Below are positions 14,927-23,179 of a stretch of DNA of 64,000 bases, piece after piece (within the stretch, counting starts at the first letter, position 1; the number at the start of each line of letters is the position of its first letter). The position numbers and the translations under genes are program-made. The stretch comes from SCGC-AG-212-J23 sp036406675 (GTDB lineage: Bacteria > Pseudomonadota > Gammaproteobacteria > Burkholderiales > SG8-39): assembly GCA_036406675.1 (NCBI GenBank), contig DASXAO010000047.1, forward strand, positions 12,068 to 76,067. The letters run 5' to 3'. The notes beneath the pieces are model-generated. The model was given only the letters and a program-made list of their open reading frames with translations. It was not told the DNA's origin and made no database searches.

Positions 14927-15871
14927 ATGATTCACCGCATGCTTCTTTTGGTTGCCTTGCTGTCCGCGTTCGCGGCGCAGGCGCAGTACCCGGCGAAGCC
15001 GGTGCGCGTCGTCGTGAGCACCGTTCCCGGGCCGCTCGATACCTTCGCGCGCATGGTGCTCGACAAGATGTCGGCGGCGCTCAAGCAGCCGTTCGTGGTG
15101 GAGAACAAGCCCGGCGCCGGAGGCAACATCGCCGCCGACATGGTGGCCAAGTCCCCCGCCGACGGCTATACGCTCCTCTTCGCCATCGACACGACGTTCA
15201 CGGTCAATCCTTCCATATACAAGACGCTGCCGTTCGACCCGGCCAAGGACTTCGCCGCCATCTCGGTCCCCGTCACGTACGGCCAGCTGCTCGCCGTGCA
15301 TCCATCGGTTCCGGCGAATTCGGTCAAGGAGCTGGTGGCGCTCGCGAAGCAGAAGAAGCTCACCTATGCCTCCGGCGGCAACGGGACGCCGAGCCATCTC
15401 TCCGGGGCGTACTTCCTCGCCGCCGCCGGCATCGACATGACGCACGTGCCGTACAAGGGCACCGGCCAATCGGTGATCGACGTCGTCGCCGGTCAGGTGG
15501 ACTCGATCTTCGCGGTGACCACCGGCGTGCTGCCGCACGTGAAGGCCGGCAAGCTGCGCGCGCTCGGCATCTCGAGCGCCAAGCGCTCGGCGCTCGCGCC
15601 GGAGGTGCCCACCATCGCCGAGACCTATCCGGGATTCGAAGCCGCGTTCGCCTATGCGCTCATGGCGCCGGCCCGCACGTCCGTCGACATCGTGCAAACG
15701 CTCAATCGCGAGGTGCTGAACGCGCTGGCGCAGCCCGACGTGCAGGAGAAGAACCGCACGTTCGACTACGTCGCGACGGGTCTCAATCCGAGCCAGTCGG
15801 CAGCGTGGCTGAAGGACAACCGGGAGCGCTGGGCGCAGGTCATCAAGCGCGCCGGGATCCTTGCGGAATGA
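14927..15871 (+). CDS. Bug/TctC-family periplasmic solute-binding protein
   Basis: 314 residues. The start is the ATG with GAGGAGAG upstream, giving a signal peptide (LLLVALLSAFAAQA). Bug features are YPAKPVRVVV, VENKPGAGGNIAADMVAKSPADGYT and HVPYKGTG. Such receptors catch small carboxylates or amides for tripartite tricarboxylate transporters, or act as sensors; no TctAB membrane genes are present here. Placement in the diiron/ALDH operon suggests it binds the pathway substrate. The stop overlaps the regulator start. Confidence 0.9.
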   Translation: MIHRMLLLVALLSAFAAQAQYPAKPVRVVVSTVPGPLDTFARMVLDKMSAALKQPFVVENKPGAGGNIAADMVAKSPADGYTLLFAIDTTFTVNPSIYKTLPFDPAKDFAAISVPVTYGQLLAVHPSVPANSVKELVALAKQKKLTYASGGNGTPSHLSGAYFLAAAGIDMTHVPYKGTGQSVIDVVAGQVDSIFAVTTGVLPHVKAGKLRALGISSAKRSALAPEVPTIAETYPGFEAAFAYALMAPARTSVDIVQTLNREVLNALAQPDVQEKNRTFDYVATGLNPSQSAAWLKDNRERWAQVIKRAGILAE

Positions 15872-16521
15872 CGCTCAAGCATCATCCCTCGCTCGGGCAG
15901 CGCGTCGCCGACGAGCTGCGCCGCTCGATCCTCACCAACCGGAGAAAGCCCGGCGACCGGCTGATCGAGGACCGGCTCTCCGAGGAGCTCGGCGTCTCGC
16001 GCATCCCGATCCGGGAGGCCCTGCGCTCGCTCGCCGCCGAAGGCCTGGTGGACGTGCAGCCGCGGCGCGGCGCATCGGTCGCCGAGGTCTCCCCGGAAGT
16101 CGCGCGCGACCTCGTCGAGGTGCGCGCCACGCTCGAGGGCCTGAACGCCCGCCTCGCGGCGCGCCATCACGACCCGGCGATCGTCGAGGAGCTGCGCCAG
16201 GTGCTCGAGCAGGGCAACCGCGCCGCAAGATCGAAGAACGTCGACGACCTGGTGCGCCTGAACGGGGAGTTCCACGACAAGCTCGGCCAGGCGGGGCGCA
16301 ACAGCATCCTCGGCGACATCATGCGCACCCTGCGCGAGCGCACCAGCCTGGTTTTCGCCGCCAACAGCGCGCGCCGCGCCCAGCAGGACTGGGACGAGCA
16401 CTCGAAGATCCTCGCCGCGGTCATCGACGGCGACGAGGAGCTCGCCTCGATGCTCGCCATGCGCCACGTGCGCCGCGCTGCCGACGCCGCCTTTTCCATG
16501 GCGGCCAAGAAAAGCCCTTAG
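15868..16521 (+). CDS. GntR-family (FCD) transcriptional regulator
   Basis: 217 residues. The N-terminal winged helix (about 10-75; RLIEDRLSEELGVSRIPIREALRSL split by the recognition helix) is followed by an FCD all-helical effector domain with the metal/effector residues R-x-x-E-x-x-N near 90 and late histidines (EFHDKL, DEHSKI, MRHVRR). FadR-like regulators usually repress catabolic operons until a carboxylate binds. It ends the diiron operon by a 4-bp overlap; TTGTATACAA and TTGTATACGA in the divergent promoter are its likely sites. Confidence 0.9.
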   Translation: MTLKHHPSLGQRVADELRRSILTNRRKPGDRLIEDRLSEELGVSRIPIREALRSLAAEGLVDVQPRRGASVAEVSPEVARDLVEVRATLEGLNARLAARHHDPAIVEELRQVLEQGNRAARSKNVDDLVRLNGEFHDKLGQAGRNSILGDIMRTLRERTSLVFAANSARRAQQDWDEHSKILAAVIDGDEELASMLAMRHVRRAADAAFSMAAKKSP

Positions 16522-17430
16522 TCACTCTCCGATCGCGCCGCTGTCGACGTAAATGCGGCGCATCTTCGGGTAGCGCGCCTGGATGGCCCGCTTCAGCCTC
16601 GCGAGCGCCCCGCGGATCTCGAGGGTCGTGGCCCGCGCCGCGAAGCGCAGCTCGATGGCGAGCAGGATCTCGTCGGGCCCGAGGTAGATCGTGGTCAGGT
16701 TGTCGACGCGGTCGACCTCGGGGTCCGCGCGAATCATCTCGCGCAGCGCGTCGAGGGTGCGCTTCTCCACGCCTTCTCCGATCAGCAGGCCTTTGCTTTC
16801 GTAGACCATGACCAGGGCGACCGCGCACAGCAGGACGCCGATCAGGATCGAGGAGGCGCCGTCGATCCACGCCAGGCCGGGCGCGCCGCTCAGGGCGATG
16901 CCGGCAAAAGCGAGGGCGAGGCCCAGCAGCGCGGCCGAATCCTCCAGCAGCACGGCGAAGGTCGCGGGATTCTTGGTGGCATGGATCGTCTCCAGGATGC
17001 CCCGGCCGCGGCGCTCCGCGTGGAAGGCCTTGACGCCATAGGCCCAGCCCACGCCCTCGAATACCGCGGCGCAGGCGAGCACCGCGTAGCTCCAGCCGAC
17101 GTTTGCGGGCGGGCCGGGATTCGCGAGGTGCATCGCGCCCGTCACGATCGACATGCCGCCGCCGAGCGCGAACACCAGCATGCCGACGACGAGCGTCCAG
17201 AAGTAGAGCTCGTGGCCGTAGCCGAACGGGTGCTCGAGGTCGGCGGGCTTGCGGCTGCGGCGCAGGCCGTAGAGCATGAGCGCGCCGTTGCCGGTGTCGA
17301 CCAGGGAATGGATCGCCTCGGCGAGCATCGCGGCGCTGCCCGAGGCCGCCGCGGCGACGAACTTGGTGGCGGCGATGGCGAGGTTGCCGGCGAGCGCGGC
17401 GACCACCGCCCGGCGCGTCTCGCCCGCCAT
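16522..17430 (-). CDS. cation diffusion facilitator (CDF) family transporter
   Basis: 302 residues. Proton-driven divalent cation exporter of the inner membrane. HSLVDTGN (H-x3-D) in the second helix and HPFGYGHE after it are CDF hallmarks; a second metal-binding pair lies in LLEDSAALLG. It has six helices plus a short cytoplasmic domain. Overall closest to the ZNT9/SLC30A9-like CDF branch. Convergent with the GntR gene, with no gap; adjoins the SemiSWEET gene exactly. Confidence 0.88.
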   Translation of the reverse strand: MAGETRRAVVAALAGNLAIAATKFVAAAASGSAAMLAEAIHSLVDTGNGALMLYGLRRSRKPADLEHPFGYGHELYFWTLVVGMLVFALGGGMSIVTGAMHLANPGPPANVGWSYAVLACAAVFEGVGWAYGVKAFHAERRGRGILETIHATKNPATFAVLLEDSAALLGLALAFAGIALSGAPGLAWIDGASSILIGVLLCAVALVMVYESKGLLIGEGVEKRTLDALREMIRADPEVDRVDNLTTIYLGPDEILLAIELRFAARATTLEIRGALARLKRAIQARYPKMRRIYVDSGAIGE

Positions 17431-17721
17431 TCAGCCGTAAACCACCGCGCCGGCGATCACCGCGCTGTCCGCGGCGATCCAGGCGATGCACGCGAGGTAG
17501 ATGTTGGGGTCTCGCTTGCGCAGGCCGTGCCAGAGCCACAGCAGCGCCGAAACGAGATACGCGCTCCAGGACAGGACGGAAACGCCGGTGGCCTGGTGCC
17601 CGACCCAGATGGTCCAGATCTGGGGAACCGTCATCACGATGGTGAACACCGACATTGCGCCGAGCGCGCGGCGCAGCACGGCGTCGGAAACTGCGGAGAA
17701 GCTGGCGGGGTGCGGGCCCAT
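17431..17721 (-). CDS. SemiSWEET/PQ-loop family small membrane protein
   Basis: 96 residues with three predicted helices and the PQ-loop signature VPQIWTIW (P33-Q34). It is the size of bacterial SemiSWEETs, which dimerise to carry sugars or other small solutes. It lies directly upstream of the CDF gene on the same strand, so the two are co-transcribed. Confidence 0.75.
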   Translation of the reverse strand: MGPHPASFSAVSDAVLRRALGAMSVFTIVMTVPQIWTIWVGHQATGVSVLSWSAYLVSALLWLWHGLRKRDPNIYLACIAWIAADSAVIAGAVVYG

Positions 17722-17766
17722 TTCTATCCTCCCGGCGAAGAGCGCCGCGCCAAGAATAGCGGGCGA

Positions 17767-18174
17767 TCAGCCGCTCGGCTTCGCTTCGCCGTCCTGTTTC
17801 GGTTTTTCTTCCGCGGCGGAGTCCGCGGACGCGCCCGCGGACGCCTGCGCCGCATCGCGCTGCACCCCGAGCCCGGCGAGCGTCTGCTCGTCGAGCTGGC
17901 CGCTCACGGGAAGGTCGCTCGCGAGCTGGAATTGGCCGAGCGCCGCCTGGGTCTTCTCGCTGAAGTCGCCGTTGGCCGGGCCGCCGTCGAAGCCGAGCTC
18001 GCGCAGCTTTTCCTGCACCCGGCTGATGAGCCCGGTGTAGGGGTCCGCGGAAGCCGTTTGCGCCGGATCCGGGTAGGCCGCCTCCGGATGGATGTCGGTG
18101 AAGGGCCCTGCGTGGGCCAAGCCGAACGGGTTGGCCGCCAGGAACACTGTGATGATGCTCGCACGCACGTTCAT
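17767..18174 (-). CDS. secreted protein with a peptidoglycan-binding (PGRP-like helical) domain
   Basis: 135 residues. A signal peptide (cleavage after GLAHA) precedes a PG_binding_1 domain at about 48-105 (RVQEKLRELGFDGGPANGDF, KTQAALGQFQ). The C-terminal tail is low-complexity Ala/Ser/Asp/Lys. The domain binds peptidoglycan in many cell-wall enzymes; no catalytic domain is attached here, so it is probably a structural or adaptor protein of the periplasm. Confidence 0.75.
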   Translation of the reverse strand: MNVRASIITVFLAANPFGLAHAGPFTDIHPEAAYPDPAQTASADPYTGLISRVQEKLRELGFDGGPANGDFSEKTQAALGQFQLASDLPVSGQLDEQTLAGLGVQRDAAQASAGASADSAAEEKPKQDGEAKPSG

Positions 18175-18338
18175 GCCAGACCAGCGAGCAAACCGCGTTC
18201 CCGCGCGGCGAGCGGGCCCTAGTTCAGCAGACCTATCTGCGACAGGGCCGCGGGTGGTTTGTGGCCCGCGAGGTCGTCGCGGGAAGGCCTGGCACCGCGG
18301 ATCGAGTAGAATCTGGCGCCCGCGTTCATGTTTGACTC
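18175..18338. other. divergent intergenic region before ppiD
   Basis: 164 bp with GC-rich inverted segments (for example CCGCGGGTGG and its surroundings) and no coding signal or tRNA. It must hold the promoters of ppiD and of the leftward peptidoglycan-binding gene; no clear -35/-10 pair stands out. Confidence 0.4.
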
Positions 18339-20225
18339 ATGTTCGATTTTGTCCATAAGAACAAGCGCATCATCCAGATCTTTCTGGGCCTGATCGCGCT
18401 CACCTTCGCGACCTGGGGAATCGAGTCGTACACGCGCATGGCCGGCGGGCGCGACACGGTCGCGAAGGTCAACGGGCTCGAGATTTCGGCCCGCGACTTC
18501 GACGAGGAGCTGCGTCGGCGCAACGACCAGCTGCGCCAGGCGCTCGGCGCCAACTTCGACCCGTCGCAGTTCGACACGCCGGAGATGCGCCGCGGCGTGC
18601 TCGAATCGCTCGTGTCGCAGCGCGTGATCGCTTCAGCCGCGTACAGCGCGCACCTCACCGTGACCGACGACGCGCTGATCGACGCGATCCACTCGATCGG
18701 CGCGTTCAAGGGACCCGACGGCTCTTTCTCCAAGAGCGCCTACGAGACCGCGCTGAGCCAGCAGAACCCGCCGATGTCGCCGGCGCAGTTTGAAAGCCGG
18801 CTGCGCTACGACCTCGCGCTTACGCAGCTCTCGCGCGCGGTCGGCGAGTCGGCGATCGCCTCGCGCACCGTGGCCGAGCGCATGGGCGCGCTCGAGACCC
18901 AGGGCCGCGAGATCTCGGAATTCCGCATTCCCGTCGAGCAGTTCCTGCCGCAAGCGAAGATCGACGACGCGAAGGTCAAGGCCTTCTACGACGCGAATCA
19001 GGCGCAGTTCCAGACCCCCGAGCGCATCCGCGCCGAGTACGTGGTGCTCTCGGCGCAGGCGATCGCCGACCAGGAGCAGGTGAAGCCGGAGGAGGTGCGC
19101 GCGCAGTGGGAGAGCGCCTACGGACCGAAGCTGCGCGAGAAGGAGGCGGCGCGGAAGCACGCCGAGGCGATCGACGCGGAGGTGCGCAAGAATCCGGCGA
19201 GCTTCGCCGAGGTGGCGAAGAAGGAATCGCAGGATCCCGGCAGCAAGGACGCCGGCGGCGACCTCGGCTTCGCGCCGCGCGGCAGCTTCGTCAAGCCCTA
19301 CGAGGACGCGCTCTGGCGGCTGAAGGAGGGCCAGATCTCCGACGTGGTGGAGAGCGAGTTCGGCTTTCACGTCATCCAGCTCACCGGCGTGCGCAAGCAC
19401 GACGGCAAGGAGGAGCGCCGCTCGAGCCACATCCTCATCCCCGCGCCGGCGGAGGCCAAGCCGTTCGAGGCGATGCGCGGCCAAGTCGAGGCCGAGCTGA
19501 AGAAGAGCCGCGCGCAGCGCAGCTTCAGCGAGGCGGCCGACGCGTTCCAGAACATGGTCTACGAGCAGCCCGACAGCCTGAAGCCGGCGGCCGAGCGCTT
19601 CAAGCTCAAGATCGAGACGAGCGGCTGGCTCACGCGCGCGGGCGGCGAGCAGCGCGGGCCGCTCGACAACCGCAAGCTCCTCGCGGCGCTGTTCTCGTCC
19701 GACGCGCTGAACAACAAGCGCAACACCGACGCCATCGAGGTCGCGACGGGCACGCTGGTCGCGGCCCGCGTGGTCGAGCACCAGCCGGCCGCGCAGCGCA
19801 AGCTCGAAGAGGTGAAGGACCAGATCGCCGCGATGCTGCAGCGGCAGGAGGCGGCGGAGCTGGCGCGCAAAGACGGCGAGGCGAAGCTCGCCGAGCTGCG
19901 CAAGGGCGGCGCGGCGGGCGTCAAGTGGGGCGCGTCGATGACCGTGTCGCGGCGCGATCCGCAGAAGCTTCCGGGCGGCGTGCTGCGTTCGGTGATGGCG
20001 GCCGACACCTCGAAGCTCCCGGCCTACGTCGGCCTGCCGGCCGGCGAGGCGGGCTATTTGCTGGTGCGCGTCTCCAAGGTCGTGGAAGGCGATCCGAAGC
20101 AGGCCGGCGATCCGATGCCGCGCGCCGTAAGCCTCGCCGGCGCGGCGCAATTCGAGGCCTACCTGGAGAGCCTGCGCAAGCAGGCCGACATCTCGGTCAA
20201 CCCGGGGAATCTGGAGAAGAAGTAG
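18339..20225 (+). CDS. ppiD: inner-membrane periplasmic folding factor PpiD
   Basis: 628 residues. One N-terminal membrane anchor (about 11-28) and a SurA/PpiD-like chaperone domain (VNGLEISARDFDEELR) are followed by a parvulin region (about 285-355: FAEVAKKESQDPGSKDAGGDLGFAPRGSFV..FGFHVIQL) and a helical C-terminus. PpiD works near the Sec translocon on outgoing proteins. The usual HIL strand that opens a parvulin domain is not visible directly before this region, and SSHILIP appears after it, so prolyl-isomerase activity may be absent, as reported for E. coli PpiD. Its 3' end overlaps convergent fabI by 29 bp. Confidence 0.88.
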   Translation: MFDFVHKNKRIIQIFLGLIALTFATWGIESYTRMAGGRDTVAKVNGLEISARDFDEELRRRNDQLRQALGANFDPSQFDTPEMRRGVLESLVSQRVIASAAYSAHLTVTDDALIDAIHSIGAFKGPDGSFSKSAYETALSQQNPPMSPAQFESRLRYDLALTQLSRAVGESAIASRTVAERMGALETQGREISEFRIPVEQFLPQAKIDDAKVKAFYDANQAQFQTPERIRAEYVVLSAQAIADQEQVKPEEVRAQWESAYGPKLREKEAARKHAEAIDAEVRKNPASFAEVAKKESQDPGSKDAGGDLGFAPRGSFVKPYEDALWRLKEGQISDVVESEFGFHVIQLTGVRKHDGKEERRSSHILIPAPAEAKPFEAMRGQVEAELKKSRAQRSFSEAADAFQNMVYEQPDSLKPAAERFKLKIETSGWLTRAGGEQRGPLDNRKLLAALFSSDALNNKRNTDAIEVATGTLVAARVVEHQPAAQRKLEEVKDQIAAMLQRQEAAELARKDGEAKLAELRKGGAAGVKWGASMTVSRRDPQKLPGGVLRSVMAADTSKLPAYVGLPAGEAGYLLVRVSKVVEGDPKQAGDPMPRAVSLAGAAQFEAYLESLRKQADISVNPGNLEKK

Positions 20226-21009
20226 CCCCCAGCATCCCGCCTACGACCTGGCTGAAGCCGGAGTCGACGTAGAGGATCTCCCCGGTCACGGCCGAGGCGA
20301 GCTCGGAGAGCAGGAACGCCGCCACGTTGCCGACCTCGTCGATGGTCACGTTGCGCCGCAGGGGTGCGTGCTCCTCGACGAACTTCAGGATCTTGCCGAA
20401 GCCCGAGATGCCGGCCGCGGCCAGCGTCTTGATCGGGCCGGCCGAGATGCCGTTGACGCGGATGCCGCGCGGGCCGAGGTTCGACGCGAGATAGCGCACC
20501 GCCGCCTCGAGGCTCGCCTTGGCGAGCCCCATGGCGTTGTAGTGCGGCACCACGCGGACCGACCCGAGGTAGGTGAGGGTGACGAGCGAGGCCTTGCGGC
20601 CTTCCATCATCGGCAGCGCGGCTCTGGCCAGCGCCGGAAAGCTGTAGGCCGAGATGTCGTGCGCCTGCGCGAAGGCCTCGCGCGAGAGCCCGTCGAGCAG
20701 CTCCCCGGCGATCGCCTCGCGCGGCGCGAACGCGATGGCGTGGACCAGGCCGTCCAGCCCGTCCCAATGGCTTCCGAGCTGCTCGAAAAGCGACTTGATT
20801 TCCGCGTCGCTCGTGACTTCGCATTGCAGGGCGATCTTCGAGCCGAGCTCCTGCGCCATCTCGGTCACGCGGTCCTTGAAGCGCTCGTTCTGGTAGGTGA
20901 GCGCGATCTCGGCGCCTTCGCGCCGCGCCGCCCTGGCGATGCCGTAGGCGATCGAGCGGTTGGAAAGCACGCCCGTGACCAGGATCTTCCTGCCCGCGAG
21001 GAACCCCAT
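20197..21009 (-). CDS. fabI: enoyl-[acyl-carrier-protein] reductase
   Basis: 270 residues. It performs the last reduction in fatty-acid elongation. Diverged SDR nucleotide motif (LVTGVLSNRSIAYGIA), the Y-x6-Y-x-x-M-x-x-A-K active site (Y..SVRVVPHYNAMGLAKA), and ISAGPIKTLAA are all diagnostic of FabI. The protein has an extra tail of about eight residues (GATSSPDSPG) beyond the usual end, encoded in DNA that overlaps the 3' end of ppiD. Confidence 0.95.
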   Translation of the reverse strand: MGFLAGRKILVTGVLSNRSIAYGIARAARREGAEIALTYQNERFKDRVTEMAQELGSKIALQCEVTSDAEIKSLFEQLGSHWDGLDGLVHAIAFAPREAIAGELLDGLSREAFAQAHDISAYSFPALARAALPMMEGRKASLVTLTYLGSVRVVPHYNAMGLAKASLEAAVRYLASNLGPRGIRVNGISAGPIKTLAAAGISGFGKILKFVEEHAPLRRNVTIDEVGNVAAFLLSELASAVTGEILYVDSGFSQVVGGMLGATSSPDSPG

Positions 21010-21030
21010 GCGTTTGATTATACTGGTCGC

Positions 21031-23175
21031 TTGCGCTTCCTCCTGATCCTCCTCGCCGTTTTCTCGGCGCTGGCCGCCGGGTGCGGCGAGGTCTGGAACG
21101 ATCCGTATCCTGCCGACGAGCGCGGCAAGAACATCCTGTACAGCTTTTTCGCGGAGCGGCCCAAGCACCTCGACCCGGTGCAGTCCTATACCGAGGACGA
21201 GGCGCGTTTCACGCAGCAGGTGTACGAGCCGCTGCTGCAGTATCACTACCTCAAGCGCCCCTACGAGCTCATTCCGTTGACCACCGTCGAGGTGCCGAAG
21301 CCGCGCTCCGTCGACGGCGGCAAGTTCAGCGTGTACGAGATCCGCATCAAGCCCGGCATCCGCTACCAGCCGCACCCGGCTTTTGTTGCGGCCAATCTTT
21401 CCCTGCCTCGGGGGAAGATCGACGCATTGAAAAGCCCGTACCAGCTTCCCACGGGCGCGCGCGAGCTGGTCGCCGACGACTACATCTACCAGATCAAGCG
21501 CCTCGCCCATCCGCGGCTGCATTCGCCGATCTTCGGGCTGATGGCCGAGCACATCGTGGGCATGGCCGATTTCGCGAAGACGTTGCAGCGCGCCGCCCGG
21601 ACGCCGGGCTGGCTCGACCTCAGAAGCTACGGCTTGAAGGGCGTCGAGCGGGTCGACGCGCACACGTTCCGCGTCATCCTGAACGGCGCCTACCCGCAGT
21701 TCGTCTACTGGCTCGCCATGCCGTTCTTTGCGCCGGTTCCCTGGGAGGCGGACCAGTTTTTCTCCCAGCCCGGGATGGCCGAGAAGAACTTCAGCCTCGA
21801 CTGGTGGCCGGTCGGCACCGGCCCGTACATGCTCACCGAGAACAATCCGAACGCGCGCATGGTGCTCGAGCGCAATCCGAACTTCCACGGCGAGACCTAT
21901 CCCGGCGAAGGCGAGCCCGGGGACGCAGCCGCCGGCCTGCTCGCCGACGCGGGCAAGCCGGTGCCGTTCATCGACAAGGTGGTGTTCAGCCGCGAGAAGG
22001 AGAGCATTCCCTACTGGAACAAGTTCCTGCAGGGCTACTACGACGTTTCGGCGATCGCCTCCGACGTCTTCGACCAGGCGGTGCGCGTCTCGATCGAAGG
22101 CGACTCGAGCGTGAGCCCGGAAATGGAAGCGAAAGGCATCCGGCTCACCACGTCGGTCGCGGCCTCGACCGGCTACCTGGCGTTCAACTGGGAAGACCCG
22201 GTGGTCGGCGGACAGAAATCGGGCGAGGCGGCCGAGCGCGCGCGCAAGCTGCGCCAGGCGATCTCGATCGCCTTCGACGTCGAGGAGCAGATCACGATCT
22301 TCGCCAACGGCCGCGGCATCGCGGCGCAGGGGCCGATCGCCCCCGGCATCTTCGGCTACGTCGAGGGCAGGCAGGGCATCAACCCCGTGGTGTACGACTG
22401 GGCGGGCGACAAGCCGCAAAGAAAGCCGCTCGACACGGCGAAGAAGCTCCTCGCCGAGGCGGGGTACCCGAACGGGCGCGACGCGCGCACCGGCCAGCCG
22501 CTGGTCCTCTACCTCGATACCGTGGCGCGCGGGCCGGGCGACAAGGCGGCGTTCGACTGGATGCGGCAGCAGTTCGAGAAGCTCTCGCTGCAGCTCGAGA
22601 TCCGCGCGACCGACTGGAACCGCTTCCAGGAAAAGATCCGCAAGGGCACGACGCAGCTCTTCCGCCTGGGCTGGAACGCCGACTATCCCGACCCGGAGAA
22701 TTTCCTGTTCCTGCTGTACGGGCCGCAGAGCCGCGCCAAGTCGCAGGGCGAGAACGCGTCGAACTACGCCAACCCCGAGTTCGACGCCCTGTTCGAGAAG
22801 ATGAAGAACATGCCGAACTCGCCCGAGCGCCAGCGCGTCATCGACCGCATGGTGGAGATCGCGCGCCGCGACGCGCCGTGGATCTGGGGCATCCACCCCA
22901 AGGAATACAGCCTGCGCCACTCGTGGCTCTCGAACGACAAGCCGAACAACATGGCGCGCAACAACATCAAGTACCTCAGGCTCGACGTCGACAAGCGCGC
23001 CGCGCTGCGCCGCGAGTGGAACCAGCCGCTGCTCTGGCCAGCAGGCCTGATCCTGCTCGTCCTGATCGCCTCGGCGATCCCGGCGGTGGTGAGCTACCGC
23101 CGGCGCGAGCGCATGGCAGCAAGACCAAAATCGGGGTCAGACCCCGATTTCCAGACCCGAGAAATCGGGGTCTGA
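21031..23175 (+). CDS. extracellular solute-binding protein family 5 lipoprotein (YejA-like)
   Basis: 714 residues. A TTG start gives a lipoprotein signal (RFLLILLAVFSALAAGC, lipobox LAAGC). The large SBP_bac_5 body (LDPVQSYTEDEARFTQQVYEPL..) binds peptides or similar oligomers. Unusually there is also a C-terminal membrane segment (WPAGLILLVLIASAIPAVVSY) followed by basic residues, so the receptor may be anchored at both ends. The last 15 or so residues (KSGSDPDF..EIGV) and the TGA are encoded by the palindromic repeat at 23128-23179. It forms an ABC importer with the next three genes. Confidence 0.87.
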   Translation: MRFLLILLAVFSALAAGCGEVWNDPYPADERGKNILYSFFAERPKHLDPVQSYTEDEARFTQQVYEPLLQYHYLKRPYELIPLTTVEVPKPRSVDGGKFSVYEIRIKPGIRYQPHPAFVAANLSLPRGKIDALKSPYQLPTGARELVADDYIYQIKRLAHPRLHSPIFGLMAEHIVGMADFAKTLQRAARTPGWLDLRSYGLKGVERVDAHTFRVILNGAYPQFVYWLAMPFFAPVPWEADQFFSQPGMAEKNFSLDWWPVGTGPYMLTENNPNARMVLERNPNFHGETYPGEGEPGDAAAGLLADAGKPVPFIDKVVFSREKESIPYWNKFLQGYYDVSAIASDVFDQAVRVSIEGDSSVSPEMEAKGIRLTTSVAASTGYLAFNWEDPVVGGQKSGEAAERARKLRQAISIAFDVEEQITIFANGRGIAAQGPIAPGIFGYVEGRQGINPVVYDWAGDKPQRKPLDTAKKLLAEAGYPNGRDARTGQPLVLYLDTVARGPGDKAAFDWMRQQFEKLSLQLEIRATDWNRFQEKIRKGTTQLFRLGWNADYPDPENFLFLLYGPQSRAKSQGENASNYANPEFDALFEKMKNMPNSPERQRVIDRMVEIARRDAPWIWGIHPKEYSLRHSWLSNDKPNNMARNNIKYLRLDVDKRAALRREWNQPLLWPAGLILLVLIASAIPAVVSYRRRERMAARPKSGSDPDFQTREIGV

Positions 23176-23179
23176 CCCC
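23128..23179. repeat. nested palindromic repeat pair (GGGGTCWGACCCC type)
   Basis: The first copy at 23128-23150 is a perfect 11-bp inverted repeat around one base. A second copy in inverted orientation begins at 23162 and is cut short at 23179. The two copies together form 19-bp perfectly complementary arms (23133-23151 and 23161-23179) around a nine-base loop. The receptor stop codon TGA (23173-23175) sits in the centre of copy two, and the permease ATG (23180) begins exactly where its right arm breaks off. Confidence 0.85.

Noticed and set aside
23128..23179. CRISPR repeats or transposon ends
   Set aside because: Only two inverted units, no regular spacers and no transposase; the arrangement fits a REP-like palindrome pair.
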